This document shows, piece by piece, positions 16,353 to 25,509 of a DNA stretch of 64,000 bases. Each line of letters starts with the position of its first letter. Within the stretch, counting starts at the first letter, position 1. Both the position numbers and the translations under genes were made by a program. Origin of the DNA: Lactobacillus johnsonii (GTDB lineage Bacteria > Bacillota > Bacilli > Lactobacillales > Lactobacillaceae); NCBI RefSeq assembly GCF_014058685.1, contig NZ_CP059055.1, positions 620,001 through 684,000 of the forward strand, written 5' to 3'. The notes under the pieces are model-generated. The model was not told the origin of the DNA. It did not search any database and saw only the letters and a list, made by a program, of their open reading frames with translations.

Positions 16353-18011
16353 CTATATTTTAATTGCTAAAGCTTCATATGGCTTTAACTCAAGTGTTGA
16401 AGAAAGAGTAACAATCTCTTCATCATAATTTTGAATTAAAATTTCACCGTCACGATCTATATATTCCGTAGGAACTTCAACCTTTGTTTCTTTGCCATAG
16501 AAGTTAGCAAAGACTAATAATTTTTCGTCAGAGTTATCTAAGTGGCGTTCATATGCCATAACCTGGGGATGATCCATCAAAAGTGGCTTAATGTGACCAG
16601 CTGAAATTAATTCTTCGCTTTTTCTAAGTTTAATTAACTTTTGGTAAAAATTAAATATTTCTCCTTCACGTAATTCCTTTTCAACATTCACCTTGTCTTG
16701 GTCAGTTGGCATCAGCCAAGGCTTACTTTCACTAAAACCAGCATATTTAGAATTATCCCAATGCATTGGGACTCTTGAATTATCACGAGCTTTTGATTGA
16801 ACGATTTCAAAAGCTTCTTTTTCATGCATCCCTTTAGCAATGAGTGCATCATATGCATTTAGTGCCTCAATATCAACATAATCTTTCATCGAAGTATAGT
16901 GTGGATCCATCATACCGATTTCTTCACCCATGTAGATATAAGGTGTTCCGCGCAGTAGGTGAAGAGCGAGAGCTAACACTTCAGCAGATTTGTCATGATA
17001 TTTACCGATATCGCCAAACCGATTTAAAGCCCAAGGTTGATCATGATTGTTCCAAAATAGAGCTTGCCAACCGCCACCTTGGTCAATTTTGCTGTTCCAA
17101 GTAAGCATAATGTCTTTTAATTTTTTGAAATCAAAAGGCATCTTTGACCACTTTTCTCCATTTTTGTAGTCAACTTTGAGATGGTGGAAAGTAAATACCA
17201 TTGAGAGTTCATGATCTTGGGGACGAGTATAAGCAATTGAATTTTCAATTGTAGTAGAGGACATTTCTCCAACAGTGACAGACTCTGGATCTTGACCAAA
17301 GGACTTAGCGTTTAATTCTTTTAGATATTGCTGCACTACTGGAGTATCAGTATAGAGTGATTTTTCTTGGACTGGATCAGTTGAATCAACTAGGACAGTA
17401 TCTTTTCCTGTTACATTAATTACGTCAAAGCGGAAACCGTGAACACCTTTACTGCGCCAAAAGTTTACTACATCAATTAAGGCAGCGCGAACCTCTGGAT
17501 TGTGCCAGTCAAGATCTGCTTGAGTTGGATCATAAAGGTGGAGGTAGTAATAATCTGTGTCACCAAATTTTGACCAGGCAGGGCCACCAAATTTAGATTG
17601 CCAATTGTTAGGCAACTTTCCATCTTTACCTTTTCTGAGATAGAAGAATTTTTGATATTTTTTATCACCAGCAAGAGCCTTTTTGAACCATTCATGTTCA
17701 GTAGAACAGTGGTTTAAGACCATATCAAGCATGACATTAACATTTATATCTTTTAGTTTAGCCACTAATTCTTCAAAGTCGGCCATAGTTCCAAAGCGAG
17801 GATCAATTTTTTTATAATTGGCGATGTCATAGCCGTTATCATTTTGCGGGGAAACAAAAAAAGGATTGAACCAAATAAAGTCTACGTTTAGCTTCTTAAT
17901 ATAGTCAATTTTTTGGATAATTCCACGTAAATCACCGATGCCATCATTATTTGAGTCATAAAAAGATTTTGGATAAATTTGGTAAATTACTTTATTGCCT
18001 AAATTATTCAT
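16353..18011 (-). CDS. treC: Trehalose-6-phosphate hydrolase, GH13
   Basis: A 552-residue cytoplasmic enzyme that splits trehalose 6-phosphate into glucose and glucose 6-phosphate. GH13 regions are visible: DMVLNH (96-101), GFRFDVIN with nucleophile Asp196, VGEMS with acid/base Glu249 and NNHDQPW with Asp324. The start QIYPKSFYDSNNDGIGDLRGI is that of the oligo-1,6-glucosidase/TreC branch. It is read from the same strand as treR, 15 bases downstream of it, and lies opposite the trehalose PTS gene. That neighbourhood makes TreC much more likely than an isomaltase. Confidence 0.93.
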   Translation of the reverse strand: MNNLGNKVIYQIYPKSFYDSNNDGIGDLRGIIQKIDYIKKLNVDFIWFNPFFVSPQNDNGYDIANYKKIDPRFGTMADFEELVAKLKDINVNVMLDMVLNHCSTEHEWFKKALAGDKKYQKFFYLRKGKDGKLPNNWQSKFGGPAWSKFGDTDYYYLHLYDPTQADLDWHNPEVRAALIDVVNFWRSKGVHGFRFDVINVTGKDTVLVDSTDPVQEKSLYTDTPVVQQYLKELNAKSFGQDPESVTVGEMSSTTIENSIAYTRPQDHELSMVFTFHHLKVDYKNGEKWSKMPFDFKKLKDIMLTWNSKIDQGGGWQALFWNNHDQPWALNRFGDIGKYHDKSAEVLALALHLLRGTPYIYMGEEIGMMDPHYTSMKDYVDIEALNAYDALIAKGMHEKEAFEIVQSKARDNSRVPMHWDNSKYAGFSESKPWLMPTDQDKVNVEKELREGEIFNFYQKLIKLRKSEELISAGHIKPLLMDHPQVMAYERHLDNSDEKLLVFANFYGKETKVEVPTEYIDRDGEILIQNYDEEIVTLSSTLELKPYEALAIKI

Positions 18012-18026
18012 TGATATAGTACCTTT

Positions 18027-18752
18027 CTAAAACTTAATCTTTTTTCTACGAGCAAAATCAATAAATTTGAACTTATCGGGTCTGTGATAAGACAAAGTTA
18101 ATTGAAATTTAGTTGTATTAGCTAAGTAATTACGGCTTGCAACTAAAACTGCAAGATCATTGTCGAGTTGAAGTAAGTCTTGAATTCTTTTATCAACTTT
18201 GCAGACAGAAATTTCTTTTGTTGCGTATGAAATATCTAATTTTTGTTTATTTTCTAAATAGTCATAGATAGAAGTCTCAGCAGCTTCCTGTGGAAGAGAA
18301 TTAACTGGAGGGGAGAGTAAATAGTCACAATCCAATACATCTGCCTGCCCACCTATTAAACGTAATCGTTCAAGATGAAAACCGATGCTATTTTCTTCTT
18401 CAGGAAAATACTTTATAAATTGCGCTGGTAATTTATCTTCTTTTTGTAGAAGTAATACTTTTGTCTCAGCTTTTAATCCTAATTGGTTATTCAATTCCGC
18501 AAAACTAGTAATTCCGGAAATTGGAAAAGTATAACGATCTAAATTCAATACAATTGAACCTTTTCCTCTAATTTTTTGGATCAGTCCTAGGTCAGTTAAG
18601 CTGTTAAGAGCTTTTCGAATTGTCTCACGAGAAGCGCCATATAAATCCATTAATTGATGTTCACTTGGGAGATAGTCGCCAGGCTGATATTGTTGATGTT
18701 TGATTTTATCAACTAAGTCTTGGGCGATTACTCCAACTTTAGATTGAGCCAT
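18027..18752 (-). CDS. treR: GntR-family trehalose operon repressor
   Basis: A 241-residue regulator. The N-terminal winged helix has YLPSEHQLMDLYGASRETIRKALNSLTDLGLIQKIRGKGSIV (about residues 28-69), a textbook GntR/HutC DNA-binding domain. Residues about 90-240 form the UTRA ligand domain, which in TreR senses trehalose 6-phosphate. It starts at complement ATG 18750-18752 after GGAGGA. It is the first gene of the treR-treC operon, divergent from the PTS gene, and each promoter carries an ACTTGt-N4-ACAAGT operator. Confidence 0.92.
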   Translation of the reverse strand: MAQSKVGVIAQDLVDKIKHQQYQPGDYLPSEHQLMDLYGASRETIRKALNSLTDLGLIQKIRGKGSIVLNLDRYTFPISGITSFAELNNQLGLKAETKVLLLQKEDKLPAQFIKYFPEEENSIGFHLERLRLIGGQADVLDCDYLLSPPVNSLPQEAAETSIYDYLENKQKLDISYATKEISVCKVDKRIQDLLQLDNDLAVLVASRNYLANTTKFQLTLSYHRPDKFKFIDFARRKKIKF

Positions 18753-18773
18753 AAAAATCCTCCTTTGTCTTTA

Positions 18774-18801
18774 ATTATATACACTTGATTAGACAAGTAA
18801 A
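18774..18801 (-). promoter_or_regulatory. treRC promoter with TreR operator
   Basis: On the minus strand TTTACT (18796-18801), 16-bp spacer, TATAAT (18774-18779). The operator ACTTGATTAGACAAGT (18783-18798) fills the spacer. It differs at one arm position from the operator of the PTS promoter. Confidence 0.7.
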
Positions 18802-18865
18802 GAAAAATATTTTTAACTATAAAATATTGATTTAAAAGAAAAGTAAGCTTTTTCATAAAAATATA

Positions 18866-18894
18866 TTGACAACTTGTACAGACAAGTATAATAT
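18866..18894 (+). promoter_or_regulatory. Trehalose PTS promoter with TreR operator
   Basis: TTGACA (18866-18871) and TAATAT (18889-18894, spacer 17) or TATAAT (18887-18892, spacer 15). The perfect inverted repeat ACTTGT-ACAG-ACAAGT (18872-18887) lies exactly between the hexamers. Confidence 0.82.
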
Positions 18895-18909
18895 TGAAAT
18901 CAAGATAAA

Positions 18910-18927
18910 TGAAAGCGGATACTTTCA
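18910..18927 (+). promoter_or_regulatory. Possible cre (CcpA) site in the PTS leader
   Basis: TGAAAGCGGATACTTTCA has 6-bp inverted arms around a central CG and approximates the CcpA consensus with about two mismatches. It lies just downstream of the transcription start, a usual place for catabolite roadblock. Confidence 0.5.
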
Positions 18928-18944
18928 AAGAGGAGAATGAAATT

Positions 18945-20873
18945 ATGGTACAAGATACTACTAATTTATTAGCTCCAGCAACTGGAGCGGTTATTGCTTT
19001 GGCTAAAACTTCCGATCCAATCTTTTCACAGGGAACAATGGGGGATGGGTTTGGATTAACTCCAACTATTGGAAAGGTTGTAGCACCTGTTTCAGGGAAA
19101 ATCAGTATGGTTGCTGACACTAAACATGCTGTTGGTATCGTAACTGAAGAAGGACTAGAAGTGTTAGTTCATATGGGTGTGGACACCGTTGGCTTAAAGG
19201 GAGCTCCATTTACCATTAAGATTGAAAATAGTCAGGAAGTTAAGGCTGGCCAAGAAATTGCTGAAATGAACTTAGATGAAATTAAAGCCAAAGGATTAGA
19301 TACAACAATTATGGTTTTAATTACTAATTCAGCAGATAAGCTTTCAGGACTAGATGTAACTGAAGGTGAAGCAAAAGCTGGTGAAGTAGTAGCAACTGCA
19401 TACTTGAAAGAAGCAGGAGCTGAGGATACTTCAAGCAAAAAGTTATCTTATCCAGAATTAGCTACCTTTATTATTAAAAATGTTGGAGGTAAGGATAATG
19501 TTAATAATGTGATTCACTGTATTACACGTTTGCGTTTTTACTTAAAGGATGAAAGTAAAGCAAATGATGAAGCTTTGAAAAATCAGCGTGGAATTTTAGA
19601 TGTAATGCATGCTTCGGGTCAATATCAAGTGGTAATCGGTAATGAGGTTACTAATGTTTTTGATAAAGTAGTTAAACAATTAGGACCGTTAGATAGTGAA
19701 GCAGCACCAGCTGCAGAAGATGATGGTAAAAATCCAGTTTCAAGAGCTTTTGGTAATCTAATTGGCTTTATTACTGGTTCAATGAGTCCAATTATTGGGG
19801 TAATTGCTGCAGCTGGTATTATTAAGGGTATATTAGCCCTCCTAACTCTTCCTCAATTAGGGAGTTTGCTTAGTGTAAAGAGTACAGCTTATATTACAAC
19901 TAGTGCAATCGCTGATTCCGCATTCTTCTTCCTACCAATTTTAGTAGGATATTGTGCAGCTAAAAGATTAAATTCTGATCCAATTATTGCCGCAGTTATT
20001 GGTGGTGTGCTTGTTTATCCGCAATTAGTTGATTGGGGTAAAGCTTTCAAGACCATGTTTGAAATTGGCGGAATTAAGTTTGAGTTTTTGAACTACACGT
20101 ACTCAATTTTCCCAATGATTTTAGCTGCATGGCTTGCTAAAAAATGTGAAGATTGGCTTAAAAAGTGGCTACCATCATACTTACAAATGATTTTTATTCC
20201 ATTAATTACTGTTCTAGTTGTATCAGCATTAACTTTGATGGTAACTGGTCCAATTATTCAAGGTGTTGCCAACGGTATTGCTGTCTTCATTAACTGGTTA
20301 GTTCATGCATCTGGCTGGGTTGGCGGATTCATTATTGGTGGTTTCTACCAAGTATTGGTTATCTTTGGTCTTCACTGGGGTGTTGTGCCACTTGTTGCTC
20401 AACAAATTGCTGGAACTGGTGAAAGTGCATTAAACGCAATTATTTGTTCATCAATGATTGCCCAAGGTGCTGCAGTATTAGCTGTTGCTATTAAGTCTAA
20501 GAAAGAAGACTTAAAGGAATTAGGTTTTGCTTCAACAATTTCTGCAATGTGCGGTGTAACAGAACCAGCCGTTTATGGTATTAGTTTAAGATATAAGAAA
20601 GTATTTATTTCTGGATGTATCGGTTCTGCCTTTGGTGGATTAGTTACTGGCTTAATGCACGGAACAATGTATGGCTTTACTGGTGGTTTGATTGGATTCT
20701 CATCATTCTTCAATCCAAAACATCCAACTGATTTATCTAGTTTCTACACATTCTTAATTGCTAGTGCTGTAACTATTGTAGTTTCATTTATTGTAACTTG
20801 GGTATGGGGCTACAATGACAAGATGGTACAAGGTGCTAAGGTAGCAAAGAAGAAGAGGCCAGGTAGTAAGTAA
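18945..20873 (+). CDS. Trehalose PTS transporter, fused EIIA-EIIB-EIIC
   Basis: A 642-residue sugar phosphotransferase protein in the order IIA (1-150), IIB (165-245), IIC (270-630). The IIA domain has LVHMGVDTV with active His76, and IIB has HCITRLRF with phospho-Cys192. IIC carries the GITEPA-like segment MCGVTEPAVYGI. It imports trehalose as the 6-phosphate, the substrate of TreC encoded opposite. The N-terminal position of IIA is unusual (most glucose-family PTS proteins have it at the end) but is known in Lactobacillus. The start is ATG 18945 after GAGGAG; the upstream in-frame ATG at 18909 lies only about 8 bases after the promoter start point. Substrate is inferred from the neighbours. 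Confidence 0.9.
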   Translation: MVQDTTNLLAPATGAVIALAKTSDPIFSQGTMGDGFGLTPTIGKVVAPVSGKISMVADTKHAVGIVTEEGLEVLVHMGVDTVGLKGAPFTIKIENSQEVKAGQEIAEMNLDEIKAKGLDTTIMVLITNSADKLSGLDVTEGEAKAGEVVATAYLKEAGAEDTSSKKLSYPELATFIIKNVGGKDNVNNVIHCITRLRFYLKDESKANDEALKNQRGILDVMHASGQYQVVIGNEVTNVFDKVVKQLGPLDSEAAPAAEDDGKNPVSRAFGNLIGFITGSMSPIIGVIAAAGIIKGILALLTLPQLGSLLSVKSTAYITTSAIADSAFFFLPILVGYCAAKRLNSDPIIAAVIGGVLVYPQLVDWGKAFKTMFEIGGIKFEFLNYTYSIFPMILAAWLAKKCEDWLKKWLPSYLQMIFIPLITVLVVSALTLMVTGPIIQGVANGIAVFINWLVHASGWVGGFIIGGFYQVLVIFGLHWGVVPLVAQQIAGTGESALNAIICSSMIAQGAAVLAVAIKSKKEDLKELGFASTISAMCGVTEPAVYGISLRYKKVFISGCIGSAFGGLVTGLMHGTMYGFTGGLIGFSSFFNPKHPTDLSSFYTFLIASAVTIVVSFIVTWVWGYNDKMVQGAKVAKKKRPGSK

Positions 20874-20959
20874 TATAATAGAAAAAATTATGGCCATTAT
20901 TTGATCTTAGAAGGGGCAATTAGTAGATTTGATAACCAAATTAAGTTGATAAAATTGAT

Positions 20960-20992
20960 AAAACAGCGTTGATAATTCAGCGCTGTTTTTTT
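20960..20992 (+). terminator. Intrinsic terminator of the trehalose PTS gene
   Basis: AAAACAGCG (20960-20968) pairs with CGCTGTTTT (20981-20989), followed by more T. Confidence 0.8.
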
Positions 20993-21072
20993 GAATTCAA
21001 TAGTTGAAAATATTAAATCTTATTAATATAATTAATAATAATTTAATTGTGTCGTAGATTGGGGGAAAGGCT

Positions 21073-21867
21073 ATGATCTTTGAAAAGCTTTTTTCTAAAG
21101 AAAATAAAAAAGATGAGATTGTTAGGGTAAAAATAAGTGACGAAGAATTCAACGAATTGAAAATAAAATTAAGTAGCGGGGATGTAACAGTTGAACAAGG
21201 AGAACGTTTTGCAGTTAACTTTATAGGTAAACGGCACTACTTACCTATTGTTCAATTGGAAAATGGAAAGTTACAGCTTAAGCAGAGAATTAATTTAATT
21301 GATAATGGTGAAGCGCATCTTAAAGTCTTTGTACCAGCAGATGTAACTTTAGATAGGCTTGATGTTCAAACTAATAGTGGTGATATTGAAATTGTTGATA
21401 CCAAAGTGGAAAAAGCATATCTTAAATCGACTGAGGGAAGAGTTAGAGTAAGACGTGTTGCAATTGCTGAATCTCTTCTAGAATCGACAGATGGTAATGT
21501 AACCGTGAGAAACAGCGATTTAGCTGATGGGAAGCTTGCTACATATGATGGAGAAATTAAAGTCTCAGGATCTACCTTATCTCAAATTTCATTGAATGTT
21601 ACCGATGGAGACATGAATTTAACTGACGTAACTATTGATGGTGGAAGTGCAAACTTAAAGGCTGGTAATTTCACCTTAGATCATGCTGTCTTTAAGAGCG
21701 ATTATGAGATTAATAATATTGAAGGGAATAATACTGTCTGGAGTGCAAATTTAAAGTACGCCCGTGTCAGGACAGCTAATGGACTAAATAATATTTCATT
21801 TGATCCGCAACCATCTGGAGTGATCTTAACAATGACAACAGTAGATGGAGATAATGTGGTGGAATAG
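21073..21867 (+). CDS. DUF4097-type beta-helix protein
   Basis: A 264-residue protein without signal peptide or membrane segment. From about residue 20 it is a run of short beta-strands with repeated motifs such as LKISSGDV, VQTNSGDIEI, LKSTEGRVRV, LESTDGNVTV and TYDGEIKV. That is the DUF4097 right-handed beta-helix repeat (LxxxxGDIxV). In Firmicutes such genes often accompany PspC/LiaI-type envelope-stress membrane proteins, and here a small two-segment membrane protein follows 7 bases later. Role unknown; envelope-stress sensing is the usual suggestion. It starts after GGGGGAAAGG. Confidence 0.75.
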   Translation: MIFEKLFSKENKKDEIVRVKISDEEFNELKIKLSSGDVTVEQGERFAVNFIGKRHYLPIVQLENGKLQLKQRINLIDNGEAHLKVFVPADVTLDRLDVQTNSGDIEIVDTKVEKAYLKSTEGRVRVRRVAIAESLLESTDGNVTVRNSDLADGKLATYDGEIKVSGSTLSQISLNVTDGDMNLTDVTIDGGSANLKAGNFTLDHAVFKSDYEINNIEGNNTVWSANLKYARVRTANGLNNISFDPQPSGVILTMTTVDGDNVVE

Positions 21868-21874
21868 GAGAAGA

Positions 21875-22102
21875 ATGGTGAAAAGAGAGAAATCTAAGCA
21901 GAAAAATTTAGGAATTTATAGTAGCTTGAAATCAGTTATTATTAATACAGTCTCATTCTTTGTAATGAGTTCTATAGTAGTGGGAATTTCTAATTGGAGT
22001 GAATCTCAAAGCTTAATACTGAAAACGTCAGAATATCTTGGATTAATAGGTGGAAGTCTGATTGCTGGAATTATAATGAGTTTCTTTTTTGGTGAAAAAT
22101 AA
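21875..22102 (+). CDS. Small two-segment membrane protein
   Basis: 75 residues: a basic N-terminus (MVKREKSKQK) and two hydrophobic segments (about residues 20-40 and 50-72). The start is ATG 21875 behind TAGGAGAAG. It is probably cotranscribed with the DUF4097 gene. No family recognised. Confidence 0.65.
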   Translation: MVKREKSKQKNLGIYSSLKSVIINTVSFFVMSSIVVGISNWSESQSLILKTSEYLGLIGGSLIAGIIMSFFFGEK

Positions 22103-22131
22103 CCCCGTGGAAAACCACGAGGTTATTTTTA
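22099..22131. terminator. Bidirectional terminator
   Basis: AATAACCCCGTGG and CCACGAGGTTATT make a nearly complete stem around AAAA, between convergent genes, with T-runs on both strands. Confidence 0.85.
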
Positions 22132-22764
22132 TTTGACTGTACTTAAAACTGAGCGAATTTTCGTAGTAAGCATATCGATAGCAACATCATTTTCTCCACC
22201 TTCTGGAACAATGATATCAGCATAACGCTTAGTTGGTTCAATGAACTGATTATACATTGGCTTAACTGTTGCTAAGTATTGATTAATTACTGATTTTACA
22301 GAACGGCCACGTTCTTGTGTATCACGCTCTAATCTTCTGATAAAACGAATATCATCATCAGTATCTACAAATACTTTAATACTCATTAAATCACGTAAAT
22401 TCTCTTCGCCTAAAACTAGAATACCTTCTAAGATAATAATATCAGCCGGTTCAGTGTGAATTGTCTTTTCACTTCTTGTATGAGCGGTAAAGTCATAAAC
22501 TGGCATTTCAACTGCCTTATAGTCCATTAATTGACGTAATTGTTCAACAAGAAGGGGCATGTCAAAGGCATCAGGATGGTCGTAGTTGATTTTTTTACGG
22601 TCTGCCATTGATAAGTTGTCGTTGTTCTTGTAGTAAGAATCTTGCGTCATAATTAAGATATGGTCGTCTTGTTGTAATTGGTCATAAATTTCATGAGCGA
22701 TGGTTGTTTTACCACTACCAGAACCACCAGCAATTCCAATGATAATAGGGCGTTTACTTTGCAC
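22129..22764 (-). CDS. udk: Uridine/cytidine kinase
   Basis: A 211-residue enzyme that phosphorylates uridine and cytidine. The P-loop [12 protein letters not shown] (residues 9-20), QDSYYKN (about 42-48), YDHPDAFD and [12 protein letters not shown] are typical Udk motifs. It starts with GTG (complement 22762-22764) after AGGAGA and ends in a terminator shared with the opposite gene. Confidence 0.93.
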   Translation of the reverse strand: MQSKRPIIIGIAGGSGSGKTTIAHEIYDQLQQDDHILIMTQDSYYKNNDNLSMADRKKINYDHPDAFDMPLLVEQLRQLMDYKAVEMPVYDFTAHTRSEKTIHTEPADIIILEGILVLGEENLRDLMSIKVFVDTDDDIRFIRRLERDTQERGRSVKSVINQYLATVKPMYNQFIEPTKRYADIIVPEGGENDVAIDMLTTKIRSVLSTVK

Positions 22765-22977
22765 AATAAAATCTCCTTTTTTAAACTATTACAATAATAC
22801 CTTAAAATTATGCGCTATGATAGCTTTCTGAGCAATAATCTTGACAAATATGTTTTTTATAGTGATATATTTTGGAACTAGTTAAAAATAAATACCTTGT
22901 TCACTATTAATATTTATAAAATTAATTCTCTTTCAAAAATATCTATATTTACTAGTAGTGCATTATAGAAAAAGAAT
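22765..22977. other. AT-rich gap with no gene
   Basis: No open frame with a ribosome site was found on either strand. A TTGACA at 22841-22846 followed by GATATA is a possible plus-strand promoter, but nothing coding follows it before the quorum box at 22978. On the minus strand the region must contain the udk promoter, which I could not place convincingly. Confidence 0.5.
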
Positions 22978-23046
22978 ACCAAATCAGTCATCCAATTGAC
23001 CAATTTGGTATTTTTTGGCTTTTTAGATAGTAAAAGATGGTAATAT
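22978..23046 (+). promoter_or_regulatory. Quorum-sensing promoter of the inducing-peptide operon
   Basis: ACCAAATCAGT (22978-22988) and ACCAATTTGGT (22999-23009) are spaced 21 bp. TAATAT (23041-23046) begins 42 bp after the second box, with no -35 match. The boxes can also fold into a stem with T6, so this could in addition act as a terminator. The two-repeat, two-turn geometry is that of LytTR-regulator sites in other class II bacteriocin loci. Confidence 0.65.
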
Positions 23047-23092
23047 TTAAGACATAAAAATGTTATTAATTGTTTTAGAGGAGAGAATAACA

Positions 23093-23245
23093 ATGAAAGA
23101 AATTAAAAAAGAAAATATCGTTAAGAAAGTTACTTTAACTGAAGAAGAAATGAATGAAGTTACTGGTGGAGCTAGAGTAAATGGTTTTGTTAATGGAAAT
23201 TGGAATAAAGGTATATTTTACTGGACACGCAACATTTGGAAATAA
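23093..23245 (+). CDS. Bacteriocin inducing peptide precursor (double-glycine leader)
   Basis: A 50-residue precursor. The leader ends EEEMNEVTGG (Gly25-Gly26), the double-glycine signal cut by C39 exporters. The mature peptide, residues 27-50, is 24 residues, basic and aromatic: ARVNGFVNGNWNKGIFYWTR plus NIWK. Size and position, directly before the histidine kinase, are those of a pheromone rather than a killing peptide. It should accumulate outside the cell and activate the kinase encoded at 23248. The start is ATG 23093 after GAGGAGAG; upstream in-frame codons lie before that site. The gene is read from a quorum-box promoter, which would make a positive feedback loop. Confidence 0.85.
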   Translation: MKEIKKENIVKKVTLTEEEMNEVTGGARVNGFVNGNWNKGIFYWTRNIWK

Positions 23246-23247
23246 AA

Positions 23248-24555
23248 ATGTTGTTAGTTTATAGCTTTTTAATGCTTATTTCTGGAGTAACCGATTTATG
23301 GATATTTTTTAGAGTTTCTCAAATTGCAGCTAGTAAAAAAAATATTTTGATTCTCGGTGGAGTGTTATTATTACTTCCTATTGTATGTGTAGGCATTGTT
23401 CAACTAGCTACTTTTTTAGAAATTTTATTTTTTATATTTTATTTTAGAAAAAGTAAAGAAAAAGACGTGGCTGTTGGATCAATTTTGATTGTGGGAGTTG
23501 TAGATTCTATAATAGATATATTAAATAGCATTTTAATGGAACTTTTGCATATTGAGGATATAATTTATCTTGATTTATTGGTCCAAATTAGCATTATAAT
23601 TCTTGCAGTTTTTATTATTGAAACATTATATAAGTTTCTTTACTCATATTTAATGAGTGAAAATCACAATGTGTTTATAGGACTATTGATCTATCTATAT
23701 GTTTCCACTACTTTAACAATGATTTTTTATGCGCAAACTAAGAAGGTTACATCATTAAGTATATTTTTTACAATTTTTGTATTAATTCAAATAGTTTTTG
23801 CTATAGCGACTTACGTGGAACTAATAAATATTCAAAAGCATCTTTTGAAAAAGTCCCAACAAGACAAACTAATAAAAGAGCAAAAACAACTTCAAGAATA
23901 CACGCGATACTTAGAAGAGAGCGAAGATGAACTGCGTGCTTTTCGCCATGATTATCGAAATATGTTTAATTCATTAAAAATCAGTGCACAAGAGGGAGAT
24001 ACGAAGGAACTAATTCAAAAACTAGACGAATATACTAAGACTAATTTAAATGCCAAAGCATTTGAAAAGTATAGAAATGTTAATCACATTAAAGTAAAAT
24101 CTTTGAAAAGCATTATTATTGCTAAGTTAACAGAAATGTATGGATCAAAAATCCCATATAATTTCGAATGTAGAGATGATATTACTAAAATCCCTAACAA
24201 TATTAATGAATTGGATTTAGTTAGAATTATTGGCATCAGTTGTGATAATGCAATTGAAGAAAGTAAAGCATTATTGAAACAGAATAAAAAAGCTCATATT
24301 GAAATTATGATTAGTTCAAATGAGGATGGCGAATTTGAATATGAAATTCAGAATAAAAGAAGAGATTCAGAAATTTCACTTAAACAAATCCAGCAACGTG
24401 GTTATTCAACGAAGAAAAGTCACTCTGGCATGGGTTTAGCCAATATTAATAGTATTAAGAATAAATATGAAAATATGACGATTTCTTATGAGATACCGAA
24501 GGGATACTTTGATTTCTATCTCGTAATTGAACCAGAGGAGCTAATTAACAGTTAA
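23248..24555 (+). CDS. Peptide-pheromone histidine kinase (HPK10 type)
   Basis: A 435-residue membrane kinase. Residues 1-200 form about six membrane segments without a large outer domain, as in AgrC/PlnB/ComD kinases that sense peptides. A coiled coil (205-232) leads to the phospho-acceptor FRHDYRNMFNSL with His234. The ATPase domain has NNINELDLVRIIGISCDNAIEES (N box) and HSGMGLANI (G box). The start ATG 23248 lies 2 bases after the stop of the peptide gene, so it is coupled. The regulator that should follow now lies 3 kb away, beyond two mobile elements. Confidence 0.9.
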   Translation: MLLVYSFLMLISGVTDLWIFFRVSQIAASKKNILILGGVLLLLPIVCVGIVQLATFLEILFFIFYFRKSKEKDVAVGSILIVGVVDSIIDILNSILMELLHIEDIIYLDLLVQISIIILAVFIIETLYKFLYSYLMSENHNVFIGLLIYLYVSTTLTMIFYAQTKKVTSLSIFFTIFVLIQIVFAIATYVELINIQKHLLKKSQQDKLIKEQKQLQEYTRYLEESEDELRAFRHDYRNMFNSLKISAQEGDTKELIQKLDEYTKTNLNAKAFEKYRNVNHIKVKSLKSIIIAKLTEMYGSKIPYNFECRDDITKIPNNINELDLVRIIGISCDNAIEESKALLKQNKKAHIEIMISSNEDGEFEYEIQNKRRDSEISLKQIQQRGYSTKKSHSGMGLANINSIKNKYENMTISYEIPKGYFDFYLVIEPEELINS

Positions 24556-24640
24556 TGAAAATATAGAAATTTATAGAAGAAATAGAAAAAAGCTTATTTA
24601 GAAATGAAGTGCCATAGAAAAGTTAGACATTTATAAAATT

Positions 24641-25456
24641 TTAAAGATTTGATAATACACGATTTCTGTATTTTACAGGAGTCGTGTATTTTAATTTGTT
24701 TGATCTTCTAACATTGTTAAACCAATAAATATAATCTTTCAGAATTTCCTTCATCTCTTCTAAACTTCCAATCTTAAGTCGATTCAGTTTTTCTCTCTTC
24801 ATTAAATTAAATATCGTTTCTCCTGGTGCATTATCATGACAATTTCCTTTTCGGGACATGCTTTGGATTATATTCATTTTCTTTAGTCGAGCCTGATAGC
24901 CTGGATTCTGATATTGAAAGCCTTGATCTGAATGAAGGATAGGAGCAGCTCCTGGTGGAAGATTATCTGCTAGTTCATCTAGCATATTATAAATAGTTTT
25001 CATTTCAGGAGAATAACTTACTGCACAAGCTAGAATCTCCAAAGAAGCCTCATCTACTACAGGAGAAATATAAACTTTCTTGCCGCTAGTTAGTTTATAT
25101 TCAGTTACATCGGTATGAAGAACTTTATAGGGGATTGTTTCATCAAAAGTTTGATTTAGGATATTTGGTGCTTTCTTTCCTACATTACCCTTATACGAAC
25201 TATATTTACCAGTATTTTTATGATAAATTGTTGTTTTTATTCCTAAACTTCTCATTAACTTACGTACTGTTTCTAGAGAAAGTTTAAATCCTTCATCTCT
25301 TAACGCTCCCCACATAGGACGATAACCATATGTTTCTTGTCCTTCATAGCCATAATAGATTTCTTGAATCTTCTCTTTTACTAAAGCATACTTATCAGCT
25401 TGATTAATTCTATTTTTTACATTGTCATAGTAAGTCTTTCTATTTAATTTGAGCAC
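24641..25456 (-). CDS. IS3-family transposase OrfB (DDE integrase core)
   Basis: 271 residues from the first ATG/CTG-type codon; the frame extends further upstream (IQDIRAKHHQIKLKVLFKVLK), as expected for a protein made by -1 frameshifting from OrfA. An HTH_21-like region is followed by the rve catalytic core with DDE residues in VLHTDVTEYKL, ILHSDQGFQYQ and GETIFNLMKREKL. The core looks intact, so the element may be active. Confidence 0.88.
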   Translation of the reverse strand: MLKLNRKTYYDNVKNRINQADKYALVKEKIQEIYYGYEGQETYGYRPMWGALRDEGFKLSLETVRKLMRSLGIKTTIYHKNTGKYSSYKGNVGKKAPNILNQTFDETIPYKVLHTDVTEYKLTSGKKVYISPVVDEASLEILACAVSYSPEMKTIYNMLDELADNLPPGAAPILHSDQGFQYQNPGYQARLKKMNIIQSMSRKGNCHDNAPGETIFNLMKREKLNRLKIGSLEEMKEILKDYIYWFNNVRRSNKLKYTTPVKYRNRVLSNL

Positions 25457-25509
25457 TTTAAATAAGACCTTAAGTTTAATTTGATGGTGTTTTGCCCGAA
25501 TATCCTGTA

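Noticed and set aside
22841-22977. Small RNA from TTGACA at 22841 to the hairpin at 22978
   Set aside because: The -10 is poor, no structured transcript can be seen, and the hairpin is better explained as paired regulator boxes.
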